Of a DNA stretch of 64,000 nt, positions 19,295 through 27,908 are shown piece by piece. The notes under the pieces are model-generated. The model did no database searches. It saw nothing but the letters and a program-made list of their open reading frames with translations, and was not told the origin of the DNA. The stretch's first letter is position 1. Each line of letters begins with the position of its first letter. The position numbers and the translations under genes are program-made. The stretch lies in assembly GCF_029968095.1 (NCBI RefSeq), contig NZ_JASCIR010000009.1:62001-126000 (forward strand), written 5' to 3'. This stretch comes from Streptomyces solicavernae. GTDB taxonomy: Bacteria; Actinomycetota; Actinomycetes; Streptomycetales; Streptomycetaceae.

Positions 19295-19572
19295 TCACCG
19301 CGATCGTGCTCATCAAGACCAGCGTGGACCGGATTCCGGAGATCGCCGAGTCGATCGCCGCGCTGGACAGCGTCAGCGAGGTCTTCTCCGTGACCGGTAC
19401 GTACGACCTGATCGCCATGGTGCGGGTCGCGCGCCACGACGACCTGGCGGACGTGATCCCCGGCCGGATCAGCAAGATCCCCGGCGTGGAGGGCACGGAC
19501 ACGCACGTCGCGTTCCGTACCTACTCCCAGCACGACCTCGAAGCCGCCTTCGCCATCGGCCTCGACTCCTGA
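19291..19572 (+). CDS. Stand-alone Lrp/AsnC ligand-binding (RAM) domain protein
   Basis: This 93-residue protein consists only of the alpha/beta RAM domain of Lrp/AsnC regulators, with no helix-turn-helix. Typical features are the start VITAIVLIKTS, the central FSVTGTYDLIAMVRV (the TG-YDL ligand loop) and the final strand THVAFRTYS. Such proteins bind amino acids and form rings, and may modulate full-length Lrp proteins. GTG 19291 overlaps the rhomboid stop by four bases and has GAGGGAGA upstream. Its pairing with a rhomboid is something I recall from other Streptomyces genomes. Confidence 0.9.
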   Translation: MITAIVLIKTSVDRIPEIAESIAALDSVSEVFSVTGTYDLIAMVRVARHDDLADVIPGRISKIPGVEGTDTHVAFRTYSQHDLEAAFAIGLDS

Positions 19573-19643
19573 TCCGGGCATCCGGGCATCCATACCCCCG
19601 TACATCCGGACACCTGTCCGCCGTGAGCGGCGCCGGATGAAGG

Positions 19644-19665
19644 TTCCTTCACCTTGGCCTCATCC
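19644..19665 (+). promoter_or_regulatory. Candidate OmpR-type operator before the secreted-protein/HK/RR operon
   Basis: TTCCTTCACCTTGGCCTCAT lies about 35 bases before the first gene. It contains TTCA-N8-TCAT, in which two TCA triplets are 11 bases apart, one helical turn, as for OmpR/PhoB-type direct-repeat sites. A closely similar site (22184-22204) precedes the SLC13 transporter. Confidence 0.55.
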
Positions 19666-19697
19666 TGGCGCCGCACCCCGTACCGCACGCTCGATGC

Positions 19698-20033
19698 ATG
19701 GCCTTCTCCCACCGCATGGCGGCCCTCGCCGCCGTCGTCGCGATTCCGCTCGGCATCGCGGCGACCAGCTACGCCCTCACCGACAGCCCCGAGCCGCCCA
19801 AGGCGCCGCCCAAGCTGGAGCTGGAGAGCGGTTCGCCGACCCCGTCCGGCTCGGGTTCCGGCTCCCCGAAGCCGGAGCCGACGCCGACGCCCAGCGACGA
19901 GGTGGTCTCGCGGCCGCCGGTGAGCGACGGCCCCACGGGCGGCGACGATGACGGCGCGGACGGCCCGGACGAATCCGCCGACGACACCGACGACCGGTCC
20001 GAGCGCGGCGCGGGAGACCGTGACGACGGCTGA
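19698..20033 (+). CDS. Small secreted acidic/Pro-rich protein of a two-component operon
   Basis: This 111-residue protein has a signal peptide or single membrane anchor (about residues 5-27), followed by a Pro/Ser/Gly-rich stretch with Lys-Pro pairs and a strongly acidic Asp-rich C-terminus. I recognise no domain. The gene is first in an apparent operon with a sensor kinase, whose likely GTG start lies 14 bases before this stop. It could sense or tune the kinase on the outer face, or could be a calcium or wall-polymer binding peptide; neither is proven. Confidence 0.7.
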   Translation: MAFSHRMAALAAVVAIPLGIAATSYALTDSPEPPKAPPKLELESGSPTPSGSGSGSPKPEPTPTPSDEVVSRPPVSDGPTGGDDDGADGPDESADDTDDRSERGAGDRDDG

Positions 20034-21459
20034 ACCCGGGCCCGCGCGGTGGATATCCGCGCGCGTCCGGATCCTGCTCTGGCTGCTCGTCGTGATGGCC
20101 GTGGCGCTCGCCGCGGTCGCGATGACCACCCGCTCCGTCCTGGTCCGCGACGTCGACCACCGCATCTCCCGGCTGCTCGCCCAGGAGACCAGCGAGTTCA
20201 CCAACTTCGAGGCGCAGGGCGTCGATCCGGAGACCGGCCGCCCGTTCACCGACCCGGACCGCCTGATCCACGTCTTCCTCGAACGGCAGTACGCCGACAC
20301 CGACGAGGAACTGCTCGGCCTGGTCGCCCGCGACGGCCGCTCCCCCGCCCAGCGCGTCCAGCAGCGCGAGATTCCGGTCGAGCGCCCGCTGCACGAGGAC
20401 GCCGCCGCCCGCCGCGCGATCTTCGAGGCGGACGAGGCCACCGGCGCCCTGCACCGCCCCGAGGGGGAGATCCGCTGGGCCAAGGTGAGCGTCGCCCGGC
20501 ACGGCGGCGAACCGGAGGCGGCCTTCGTGGTCGCCTTCCACCCAGAGCGCGAACTCGCCCGCGTGGACGAGGTGTTCCGCCTGATGCTCGCGATCTCCGG
20601 AGTGGCGCTCCTGATGACGACGGGCATCGGCTGGGCCGTCGCGGGCCGCATCCTCAAGCCCGTACGCACGGTCCGTACCGCCGCCGCCCAGCTGACCGAG
20701 CAGGACCTCACCCAGCGCATTCCGGTGCAGGGCCGGGACGACGTGGCGGCGCTCGCCGAGACGTTCAACGCGATGCTGGACCGCCTGGAGCGGGCGTTCG
20801 CCGCGCAGCGGGAGTTCGTCGACGACGCCGGGCACGAGCTGCGCACCCCCATCACCATCGTCCGCGGGCACCTGGAGCTGATGGGCGACGATCCGGCCGA
20901 GCGCGAGGAGACCGTCCGCCTGGTCACCGACGAACTGGACCGGATGAGCCGGATCGTCGAGGACCTGCTGCTGCTCGCCAAGGCCGAGCGGCCGGACTTC
21001 GTCACCCCGGCGCCCGTGCAGCTCGCGGAGCTCACCGCCGATGTCTTCGTCAAGGCCCGCACCCTCGGCGAGCGCGACTGGCAGCTGCCCGAAGTGGCCG
21101 ACGGCGAGGCCGGGCTGGACGCCCAGCGGATCACCCAGGCGATGGTCCAGCTGGCCCAGAACGCGGTCCAGCACACCACCGCGGGCCAGACCGTCCGGAT
21201 CGGGTCACGCCTGGCCGGGGCCCGGGTCGAGCTGTACGTCGCCGACTCGGGCCCCGGCGTGCAGCCGCAGGACGCCGAGGTGATCTTCGAACGGTTCCGA
21301 CGCGGCACGGCCCGGCGCGGCGCCCGTACGACCGGGGCCGGGCTCGGCCTGGCCATCGTGCGGGCGATCGCCGAGGGCCACCGGGGCGGCGTGCGGCTGA
21401 GGTCATCGGACGCCGGGGCCACGTTCGTACTCGATCTGCCGCTGGAGGAAGACCGTTGA
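20020..21459 (+). CDS. Sensor histidine kinase, HAMP/HisKA class
   Basis: This 479-residue kinase has a membrane helix near residues 15-35, an extracytoplasmic sensor (about 36-185), and a second helix (about 190-212). A HAMP domain (RILKPVRTVRTAAAQL) and HisKA with the phospho-acceptor His272 in DDAGHELRTPI follow. The HATPase has N-box LAQNAVQHT, G1 DSGPG and G2 GAGLGLAIV. It should phosphorylate the OmpR-type regulator encoded next. GTG 20020 overlaps the upstream stop; the frame stays open to 19948, but those codons are a shadow of the preceding gene. The start remains uncertain because the GGGAGA sequence sits very close to it. Confidence 0.93.
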   Translation: MTTAEPGPARWISARVRILLWLLVVMAVALAAVAMTTRSVLVRDVDHRISRLLAQETSEFTNFEAQGVDPETGRPFTDPDRLIHVFLERQYADTDEELLGLVARDGRSPAQRVQQREIPVERPLHEDAAARRAIFEADEATGALHRPEGEIRWAKVSVARHGGEPEAAFVVAFHPERELARVDEVFRLMLAISGVALLMTTGIGWAVAGRILKPVRTVRTAAAQLTEQDLTQRIPVQGRDDVAALAETFNAMLDRLERAFAAQREFVDDAGHELRTPITIVRGHLELMGDDPAEREETVRLVTDELDRMSRIVEDLLLLAKAERPDFVTPAPVQLAELTADVFVKARTLGERDWQLPEVADGEAGLDAQRITQAMVQLAQNAVQHTTAGQTVRIGSRLAGARVELYVADSGPGVQPQDAEVIFERFRRGTARRGARTTGAGLGLAIVRAIAEGHRGGVRLRSSDAGATFVLDLPLEEDR

Positions 21460-21487
21460 ACGCTCCCCTCCCTCGAAAGGGACACAG

Positions 21488-22159
21488 GTGAACCGGATTC
21501 TGATCGTCGAGGACGAGGACCGCATCGCCTCGTTCGTCGAGAAGGGCCTGCGCGCCAACGGCTTCACCACCACCGTGGTCGGCGACGGCGACGCGGCCCA
21601 CGACTACGCCCTGACCGGCGGCTTCGACCTGATCGTCCTGGACATCGGCCTGCCGGGCCGGGACGGCTTCACGGTTCTGCGGCAGCTGCGCGAGGCCCGC
21701 GTCACGGTCCCGGTGATCGTGCTGACCGCGCGGGACTCCGTACGGGACACGGTCGCGGGCCTCGAAGGGGGCGCGGACGACTGGATGACCAAGCCGTTCC
21801 GCTTCGAGGAGCTGCTCGCCCGGGTCCGGCTCCGCCTGCGCACCGCGGCCCGCGCCCCCGAGGTGACGGTGCTGCGCAGCGGCGAGCTGAGCCTGGATCT
21901 CCGTACCCGCAGGGCGCGTTCGGGGACACGGACGGTGGACCTCACGGCCCGCGAGTTCGTGCTGCTCGAACTGTTCCTGCGCCACCCCGGCCAGGTCCTC
22001 GCCCGCGAGCAGATCCTGTCGCACGTGTGGGGCTACGACTTCGACCCGGGCTCCAACATCGTGGACGTCTACGTGCGCGCGCTGCGCAAGAAGCTGGGCG
22101 CGGAGCGGGTGGAGACGGTTCGGGGGATGGGGTACCGGCTGCCGGGGGACGCGGCGTAA
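21488..22159 (+). CDS. OmpR-family response regulator
   Basis: This 223-residue regulator has a receiver domain (acidic pocket EDED near residues 9-12, phospho-acceptor Asp52 in LDIGLPG, and Lys in MTKPF). A winged-helix DNA-binding domain follows (LTAREFVLLELFLRHPGQVL, DVYVRALRKKL, VRGMGYRL). GTG 21488 follows AAAGGGA by about five bases. It forms a two-component system with the upstream kinase. The shared TTCA-N8-TCAT motif in front of this operon and of the next transporter gene suggests autoregulation and control of that transporter. Confidence 0.95.
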   Translation: MNRILIVEDEDRIASFVEKGLRANGFTTTVVGDGDAAHDYALTGGFDLIVLDIGLPGRDGFTVLRQLREARVTVPVIVLTARDSVRDTVAGLEGGADDWMTKPFRFEELLARVRLRLRTAARAPEVTVLRSGELSLDLRTRRARSGTRTVDLTAREFVLLELFLRHPGQVLAREQILSHVWGYDFDPGSNIVDVYVRALRKKLGAERVETVRGMGYRLPGDAA

Positions 22160-22183
22160 GGGGCATGTCGGCCGTGGGTGAAC

Positions 22184-22204
22184 TTCCTTTCATTTACGGC
22201 TCAT
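22184..22204 (+). promoter_or_regulatory. Candidate response-regulator operator before the SLC13 transporter
   Basis: TTCCTTTCATTTACGGCTCAT has the same TTCA-N8-TCAT core and the same preceding TTCCTT as the site at 19644. It lies 25 bases after the regulator stop codon and about 35 bases before the transporter GTG, a spacing that leaves room for a very short leader. Confidence 0.55.
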
Positions 22205-22238
22205 AGAGGACTCACGCCCGCCTCGAAGACTGTCGTAC

Positions 22239-23657
22239 GTGACAGTGAACTTCCGGCAAGCGGCAACCCTCTGCGTGGCCCTGACCCTCTGCGGGCTGCT
22301 GCTCGTCCCCACCAACTTCCCCGGCCTCGGCGGCGACGCCCGTCTCACCCTCGCCGTGTTCGCGCTCGCGACGTGCGCGTGGATCGGCACGCCGATCGAC
22401 GACACGTACATCGCGCTCGGCGCGGGGCTGGCGCTCACCGCGACCGGGGTGATCAGCAGCGACACCCTCTTCGGCACCCTCGGCGACGCCACGGTGTGGC
22501 TGCTGATCTGCGCGTTCGTGCTCGCCGCGGCGGTGGCCCGGACGGGGCTCGCGGGGCGTGCGGCGGCGTTCCTGGTCTCGGGGGCCCGCAGCGTACGGCA
22601 GTTGACGCATCTGACGACCGCCGCGCTGGTGGTGACGGCCTTCGCGGTGCCGGCCACCTCGGGGCGGGCCGCGCTCGCGCTGCCCGTCTTCCTGGCGCTC
22701 GCCAAGGTGCTGTCCGACCGCAGGCGGCTCGTCGTGATGCTGGCGCTGCTGTTCCCGACGGTGATCCTGCTCTCGGCGGTGGCGACGCTGATCGGCGCGG
22801 GGGCGCATCTGATCACCGTGTCGGTGCTGTGGGAGGCGACCGGTGACCGGATCGGGTTCACGCAGTGGCTGCTGCTCGGCCTGCCGCTCGCCGTCGCCTC
22901 CTCCCATCTGGCCGCCGAACTCGTCCTGTTGACGACGACCCGGCGGGCGGACCGGCGCGGCCCGGTCCGGATCACCGCCGACCGGATACAGGAGCACAGC
23001 GAGCAGCCCGTGACCGGCCCGCTGTCCTCCGCCGAGGCCCGCTGCGCGCTGCTGCTCGGCACGGTCGTCGCCCTGTGGTGCAGCGAGCCGTTGCACCAGG
23101 TGCCGCCCGCCGTGGTCGCGTTGATCGGCGCGGTCGTCGCGGCCTCCCCCGCGCTCGGCACCGTACGCCTGAAGGACGCCCTGAAGACGGTGCCGTGGGC
23201 GCTGCTGCTCTTCATGGCCGCGACGATGGCGATGGGCGTGGCGCTCGCCGACTCGGGTGCGGCGAAGTGGCTGGTGTCGGGGCTGCCGGTGGCGGTGGAG
23301 CCGTGGGTGTTCCTCGGGGTGGTCGTGGTGATCAGCACCGCGGCCCACCTGATCCTGCAGTCCCGCTCGGCCCGTTCCTCGGTGCTCGTCCCGCTGGTCG
23401 TGGCGGCGGCGGTCGGGGCGGGCGTCAACCCGGTGGCCGCCGCGCTCGCCTCCACGGCCGCCGCGGGCTTCTGTCACACCCTGCCCGCCTCGGCGAAGCC
23501 GGTCACGCTCTTCTCCGACCTGGCGGGCACGCCCACGTACGGCCCTCGCGACCTGCTGCGCCTGTCCGCCGTCCTTGCCCCGGCGACCGCCGCGCTCGTC
23601 CTGCTCTTCGCCCTCACCGTCTGGCCGCTGCTCGGCGTGCCGGTCCTGAACCCCTGA
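22239..23657 (+). CDS. SLC13/DASS family anion (dicarboxylate) transporter
   Basis: This 472-residue integral membrane protein has about 11-12 hydrophobic helices. The family hallmarks are the paired re-entrant/SNT-like motif FAVPATSGRAALALPVFLAL and the second-half LASTAAAGFCHTLPASAKPV, where DASS proteins bind sodium and carboxylate. It probably imports C4-dicarboxylates, citrate or a related acid with sodium. GTG 22239 has no clear ribosome binding site, consistent with a short or absent leader. It is followed by glycerate kinase 31 bases downstream, which suggests the cargo may be glyceric acid or a precursor. The upstream operator links it to the two-component system. Confidence 0.88.
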   Translation: MTVNFRQAATLCVALTLCGLLLVPTNFPGLGGDARLTLAVFALATCAWIGTPIDDTYIALGAGLALTATGVISSDTLFGTLGDATVWLLICAFVLAAAVARTGLAGRAAAFLVSGARSVRQLTHLTTAALVVTAFAVPATSGRAALALPVFLALAKVLSDRRRLVVMLALLFPTVILLSAVATLIGAGAHLITVSVLWEATGDRIGFTQWLLLGLPLAVASSHLAAELVLLTTTRRADRRGPVRITADRIQEHSEQPVTGPLSSAEARCALLLGTVVALWCSEPLHQVPPAVVALIGAVVAASPALGTVRLKDALKTVPWALLLFMAATMAMGVALADSGAAKWLVSGLPVAVEPWVFLGVVVVISTAAHLILQSRSARSSVLVPLVVAAAVGAGVNPVAAALASTAAAGFCHTLPASAKPVTLFSDLAGTPTYGPRDLLRLSAVLAPATAALVLLFALTVWPLLGVPVLNP

Positions 23658-23688
23658 ACTCACCTGTGTCATCGAGGAGTTGACAGCC

Positions 23689-24837
23689 ATGCTGACCCGT
23701 TTCGCCGTAGCCCCCAGCGGCTTCAAGGAGTCCCTGTCCGCCCAGGACGCCGCCGAGGCGATCGCCTCGGGGGTACGCCGTGTCGTCCCGCACGCCGAGG
23801 TCGACCTGATCCCGCTGGTCGACGGCGGCGAGGGCACCGCGGGCGCGCTCGCCTCGGCCACCGGCGGCCGGCTCGTCGCGCTCCCGGCGACCGGCCCGGT
23901 CGGCGAGCGGGTCGGCACCCACTTCGCGCTGCTCGACGGGGACACGGCGGTGGTCGAGATGGCCGCGGTCGCCGGCCTCTCCCTGGTCCCGCAGGCCCTG
24001 CGCGACCCGGGCGCCACGACCACGTACGGCGTCGGCGAGCTGATCCGCGCCGCCCTGGACACGGGGGTGCGGCGCATCCTGGTCGGCTGCGGCGACTCCG
24101 GTACGTCGGACGGCGGCGCCGGCGCCCTGCAGGCTCTCGGCGCCCGGCTGCTCACCGCGAGGGGGTACGAACTCCCGCGCGGCGGCACCGAGTTGCGCCG
24201 CCTGGACCGCGTCGACGCGAGCGGCCTCGACCCGCGCCTGAAGGACGTGGAGCTCCAGGTCGCCTGCAACCCGTTCAACGTGCTGTGCGGGGAGCGCGGC
24301 GTGGCCCGCGTGTTCGGACCGCAGAAGGGCGCCTCCCCCGAGCAGGTGGAGGAGCTGTCGGCGGGCCTGGAGCGCTGGGCGTACGTACTGGAACGCGACC
24401 TCGGCGCCGTCGGCCTGCGCGAGGGCCCCGGCACCGGCGCGTCCGGCGGCCTCGGCGCGGGCCTCGCCGCCCTGGGCGCCCGCCTGCTCCCCCGCTTCGA
24501 CGTGCTCCTGGACCACCTGGACCTGGACGCCCGCCTGGCCCGCGCCGACCTGGTCGTGACCGCGGAGGGCGCCCTGGACCACCAGACGCCGCGCGGCAAG
24601 GTACCGGCCGAGGTGGCCCGTCGCGCGAAGCAGTCCGGCCGGCCGGTGCTCGCCCTCGCGGGCACGATCGGGGAGGGCGCTCACCAGGTCACGGCGGCGG
24701 GAGTGGACGCGTACAGCTCGATCCTCCCGGCCCCGGTGTCCCTGCCGGAGGCGCTGGGCCGGGGCGGGGAGTTCTTGACGGACGCCACGGAACGAGCCCT
24801 GCGGATGGTGCTGTTGGGGGCACGGTTGGCGGCGTGA
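23689..24837 (+). CDS. Glycerate 2-kinase (GlxK/GarK family)
   Basis: This 382-residue member of glycerate kinase family 1 phosphorylates glycerate with ATP. Typical segments are APSGFKESLSA at the N-terminus, VDGGEGTAGAL, the Ser/Thr-rich DSGTSDGGAGALQALG loop, and LVVTAEGALDHQTPRGK near the C-terminus. GAGGAG with nine bases of spacing supports ATG 23689; a TTG at 23680 lies inside that spacer. The gene is probably co-transcribed with the DASS transporter, giving an uptake-plus-activation pair for glycerate-type substrates. Confidence 0.92.
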   Translation: MLTRFAVAPSGFKESLSAQDAAEAIASGVRRVVPHAEVDLIPLVDGGEGTAGALASATGGRLVALPATGPVGERVGTHFALLDGDTAVVEMAAVAGLSLVPQALRDPGATTTYGVGELIRAALDTGVRRILVGCGDSGTSDGGAGALQALGARLLTARGYELPRGGTELRRLDRVDASGLDPRLKDVELQVACNPFNVLCGERGVARVFGPQKGASPEQVEELSAGLERWAYVLERDLGAVGLREGPGTGASGGLGAGLAALGARLLPRFDVLLDHLDLDARLARADLVVTAEGALDHQTPRGKVPAEVARRAKQSGRPVLALAGTIGEGAHQVTAAGVDAYSSILPAPVSLPEALGRGGEFLTDATERALRMVLLGARLAA

Positions 24838-24855
24838 GCAATGCAGTTTGTCCGG

Positions 24856-26295
24856 CTAGGACGCCGAACCCGTGTCCGGCACGCAACGACCACCCTCGGT
24901 GCGGTACGACCACCGCGCACCGTCCCGTACCAGCTCCCGGACCGCCCGTACGAACCGCTCCACGTGCTCGTCCGGGGTGCCCGCGCCGAAGCTGACGCGG
25001 ATCGCGTTGAGGGACTTCTCGCCGGGCGCGCCCTCCGGGGCACCGCACTCGCCCTGCTCCTGCGGGTCGCTGCCGAGGAGGGTGCGGACCAGGGGGTGGG
25101 CGCAGAACAGGCCGTCCCGTACGCCGATCCCGTACTCGGCGGAGAGCGCGGCGGCGAAGTGCGAGCTGTTCCAGCCCTCCACGACGAAGGAGAGCACCCC
25201 GACCCGCGGCGCGTCGTCGCCGAACAGCGAGAGCACCTTCACCTCGGGCACCTCGGCGAACCCGTCCCGCACCAGGTCGATCAGCTGCCGCTCGCGCGCC
25301 ACGAGCGAGTCGAACCCGGCCTCGGTGAGCGCCTTGCAGGCGGAGGCGATGGAGTACGCGCCGATCACGTTCGGCGAACCGGCCTCGTGGCGGGCCGCGG
25401 TGGTGTGCCACTCGACGTCCACGCCGCCGTCCGTACGCCGGGCCACAGCCTTCGACGCGCCGCCGCCGGCGAGGTACGGCTCGGCCTCCTGCAGCCAGTC
25501 GGCGCGCCCGGCGAGCACACCGGAGCCGAACGGCGCGTACAGCTTGTGCCCGGAGAACGCGACCCAGTCGACGTCCAACTCCCGGACGGAGAGCGGGTGG
25601 TGGGGTGCGAGCTGGGCGGCGTCGAGGACGATCCGGGCGCCGTGCGCGTGCGCGGCGGCGGCGAGCTCCTTCACGGGCCACAGCTCACCGGTCACGTTGG
25701 AGGCGCCGGTGACGCACACGAGCGCCGGACCATTGGGGCCTCCCCTGCTCGAACGAAGCTGAGAGCTCGGGGAAGGCTCGCGGTCGGCGAGCGCCCGCTC
25801 CAGGGTGGTGACGGCCTCACCGGGCGTGCGGGGCGCGTTGAGGTACGTGACCCGCGCGTCGCGCCACGGCAGCAGCGAGGCGTGGTGCTCGGTCTCGAAG
25901 ACGAAGACCTGGCAGTCGGCGGGCAGCGCGGCGGCGAGCAGATTGAGGGAGTCGGTGGTGGACCGGGTGAAGACCAGCTGGTCGTCCGCGCGGCAGTCGA
26001 GGAACTCCTCGACGGTGCGGCGCGCGTTCTCGAACAGGTCGGTGGAGAGCTGCGAGAGGTACCCGGCGCCGCGGTGCACGCTGCCGTAGTACGGGGCGTA
26101 GGCGGCCACGTCGTCCCACACGCGCTGCAGGGCCGGCGCGCTGGCGGCGTAGTCGAGGGCCGCGTAGGTCACTTCGCCGCCGGTCACCAGCGGGACGGTG
26201 ACGTCCCGGCCGAGGACGGGCAGCGGGGTACAGCCGGACTCGTCGGCGGCGGCAGAGGCGGCGGTGGTGGTGGCGGCAGAGGTGGCGACAGACAT
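24856..26295 (-). CDS. PLP-dependent class V aminotransferase (cysteine-desulfurase-like) under SAM-IV control
   Basis: This 479-residue fold-type I PLP enzyme resembles SufS/NifS relatives but may have another substrate. Features are the substrate loop YYGSVHRGAGYLS, TRSTTDSLNLL, TEHHASLLPW (PLP-stacking His), the DAAQLAPH motif, and the Schiff-base Lys in FSGHKLYAPFGSG. The last 100 residues are a typical small domain (CAHPLVRTLLG). ATG 26295 follows GGGAG. A SAM-IV riboswitch lies upstream, so the enzyme belongs to sulfur amino-acid metabolism. About 17 residues (EPSPSSQLRSSRGGPNG) are encoded by an inserted repeat at 25730-25778. Confidence 0.9.
   Translation of the reverse strand: MSVATSAATTTAASAAADESGCTPLPVLGRDVTVPLVTGGEVTYAALDYAASAPALQRVWDDVAAYAPYYGSVHRGAGYLSQLSTDLFENARRTVEEFLDCRADDQLVFTRSTTDSLNLLAAALPADCQVFVFETEHHASLLPWRDARVTYLNAPRTPGEAVTTLERALADREPSPSSQLRSSRGGPNGPALVCVTGASNVTGELWPVKELAAAAHAHGARIVLDAAQLAPHHPLSVRELDVDWVAFSGHKLYAPFGSGVLAGRADWLQEAEPYLAGGGASKAVARRTDGGVDVEWHTTAARHEAGSPNVIGAYSIASACKALTEAGFDSLVARERQLIDLVRDGFAEVPEVKVLSLFGDDAPRVGVLSFVVEGWNSSHFAAALSAEYGIGVRDGLFCAHPLVRTLLGSDPQEQGECGAPEGAPGEKSLNAIRVSFGAGTPDEHVERFVRAVRELVRDGARWSYRTEGGRCVPDTGSAS
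25730..25778. repeat. Dispersed palindromic element inserted in frame in the aminotransferase
   Basis: On the minus strand the segment reads CCCCGAGCTCTCAGCTTCG then TTCGAGCAGGGGAGGCCCC. This resembles a palindromic repeat I know from many Streptomyces genomes, in and between genes. It has imperfect outer symmetry (CCCC-GAGCTC against GCTC-GGGG). The insertion keeps the frame and adds about 16-17 residues between strand and loop of the aminotransferase. Confidence 0.65.
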
Positions 26296-26473
26296 GGCGA
26301 ACTCCCGTAAGAGGCAGGCGAATTCACCGCGACCGGACGCAGCCTCAAGCACACACGGGGGTGCACGGGGGCGCGTCGACGGCGCGGGAGTGAGGAAAGA
26401 AAGGTGATACGCGGGAAGGGGCTCTGCGCCCTATCGCATTCGCTTGCTCACGAGACTGCTCCCTTGAGGACCA

Positions 26474-26610
26474 GGACCCCAGGGTGTGCAGGGGTCCGCG
26501 CTTGCCGCAGACCTCGCTGCCTGCGGCCTGGTCTTCACCCGGGGCACCCCGCCACGGACGGAGGGTTGCCGGACAGCGGGCCGGGGCCTCGATCGCTGTC
26601 ACTCATGACC
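26474..26610 (-). ncRNA. SAM-IV riboswitch upstream of the class V aminotransferase
   Basis: Read on the minus strand from 26610, the leader starts GGTCATGAGTGACAGCGA and contains GAGGCCCCGGCC, then GTCCGGCAACCCTCCGTC and GGGGTGCCCCGGGTGAAGAC. These are the conserved S-adenosylmethionine-binding core of SAM-IV aptamers (RF00634), mostly found in Streptomyces and relatives. The pseudoknot-forming GGCAAGCGCGGACCCC follows. A GGACCCC/GGGGTCC hairpin at 26474-26497 is the probable expression platform. It is expected to switch the aminotransferase off when SAM is abundant. No alternative class (SAM-I or SAM-II) fits as well. Confidence 0.88.
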
Positions 26611-26641
26611 TGACGAGCATCTTGCCAGAAGATCGAGCACG

Positions 26642-26678
26642 CGCAAGGCGCAGTCCAGAATCCGGACTGCGCCTTGCG
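26642..26678 (-). terminator. Terminator of trpD
   Basis: CGCAAGGCGCAGTCC and its perfect complement form a 15-bp stem with a 7-base loop, 33 bases past the trpD stop and just upstream of the SAM-IV leader. It insulates the riboswitch unit. Confidence 0.85.
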
Positions 26679-26710
26679 TCACACTGCCTGCTGTCTCAGC
26701 AGATACGGGC

Positions 26711-27778
26711 TCACGAGTTGCTGGCCGCGACCCACCGGTCGAGCGCCCGCTTCGCCGCCCCCGAGTCGATCGACTCGGCCGCCCTGGCCATCCCGGCCGC
26801 GATCTGCTCGGCCAGCGGCGCCCCGGTCGGCTCCAACGCCACCAGCGCCGCCGCCGCGTTGAGCAGCACGGCCTCCCGTACGGGCCCGGTCTCGCCGCTC
26901 AGCAGCCGCCGGGCCACATCGGCGTTGTACGAGGCGTCCGCGCCGCGCAGCGCCTCCACGGGCACGAGATCGACGCCGACGTCCCGGGGGTCGAAGGCCT
27001 CCTCACGCACGCTCCCGTCGCGCACGATCCACACCCGCGAGGTGGCGGTGGTGGTGAGCTCGTCCAGGCCGTCGTCCCCGCGGAACACCAGGGCACTGGA
27101 GCCGCGCTTGGCGAGCACTCCGGCGACGATCGGCGCCATCCGCGGGTCGGCGACGCCGGTGGCCTGGGCCTTGACGTGGGCGGGGTTGGTGAGCGGGCCG
27201 AGGAAGTTGAAGGTCGTCCGGATCCCCAACTCCTTGCGCGCGGCGGCCACATGGCGCAGCGCGGGGTGGAACTTCACCGCGAAGCAGAAGGTGATGCCCG
27301 CCTCGCCGGCCACCTCGGCGACCCGCCGCGGCGTCAACTCCAGATTCACCCCGAGCTTCTCCAGGACATCCGAGGCCCCGCTCGCACTCGAAGCCGCCCG
27401 GTTGCCGTGCTTGACGACCTTGGTGCCGGTGCCGGCCACCACGATCGCGGACATCGTGGAGATGTTGACGGTCTTCGCGCCGTCCCCGCCGGTGCCGACG
27501 ATGTCGACGCTGGGCCCGGGCACCTCGATGGTGTTGGCGTGCTCGTACATGGTCCGTACCAGACCGGAGATCTCCTCCACGGTCTCGCCCTTGGCCCGCA
27601 GCGCCACCGCGAACCCGGCGATCTGCGCGTCCGTCGCCTCGCCGCGCATGATGCGGTCCATCGCCCACGCGGTGTCGTCGGCGCTCTGGTCCCGCCCTTC
27701 GAGCAGTCCGTTCAGTACGTCGGGCCAGGTACGGCCCGCCGCGTGGTTGCCTCCAGCGGGGGTCGTAGCGCTGCTCAT
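26711..27778 (-). CDS. trpD: Anthranilate phosphoribosyltransferase
   Basis: This 355-residue enzyme transfers the phosphoribosyl group of PRPP to anthranilate in tryptophan synthesis. The PRPP/anthranilate signatures are [14 protein letters not shown] (about residues 95-108), [18 protein letters not shown], and [19 protein letters not shown] 27778 has AGGAG eight bases upstream. The gene stands alone with its own terminator and is not next to other trp genes, as is usual in Streptomyces. Its neighbour is the bc1 operon end on the same strand. Confidence 0.96.
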   Translation of the reverse strand: MSSATTPAGGNHAAGRTWPDVLNGLLEGRDQSADDTAWAMDRIMRGEATDAQIAGFAVALRAKGETVEEISGLVRTMYEHANTIEVPGPSVDIVGTGGDGAKTVNISTMSAIVVAGTGTKVVKHGNRAASSASGASDVLEKLGVNLELTPRRVAEVAGEAGITFCFAVKFHPALRHVAAARKELGIRTTFNFLGPLTNPAHVKAQATGVADPRMAPIVAGVLAKRGSSALVFRGDDGLDELTTTATSRVWIVRDGSVREEAFDPRDVGVDLVPVEALRGADASYNADVARRLLSGETGPVREAVLLNAAAALVALEPTGAPLAEQIAAGMARAAESIDSGAAKRALDRWVAASNS

Positions 27779-27847
27779 GGCTACTCCTGGTCTCGTACGT
27801 ACGAAAGGGGTGTGGGCCCCAGCCTAGCCAAGGCCGGGGACGGCAAA

Positions 27848-27876
27848 GAGCCCCGTCCGACGATTGGACGGGGCTC
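27848..27876 (-). terminator. Terminator of the ctaE-qcrCAB operon
   Basis: GAGCCCCGTCC and its exact complement form an 11-bp stem with a 7-base loop, 33 bases after the qcrB stop. Confidence 0.85.
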
Positions 27877-27908
27877 CTGCCGTGGCGTTCAGCTACAGCC
27901 GACGGGGA

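Noticed and set aside
26184..26366. Possible leader peptide MHPRVCLRLRPVAVNSPAS before the aminotransferase
   Set aside because: The GTG has no clear ribosome site and the frame overlaps the real gene; it does not match the known Cys leader-peptide pattern ending VDLxR.
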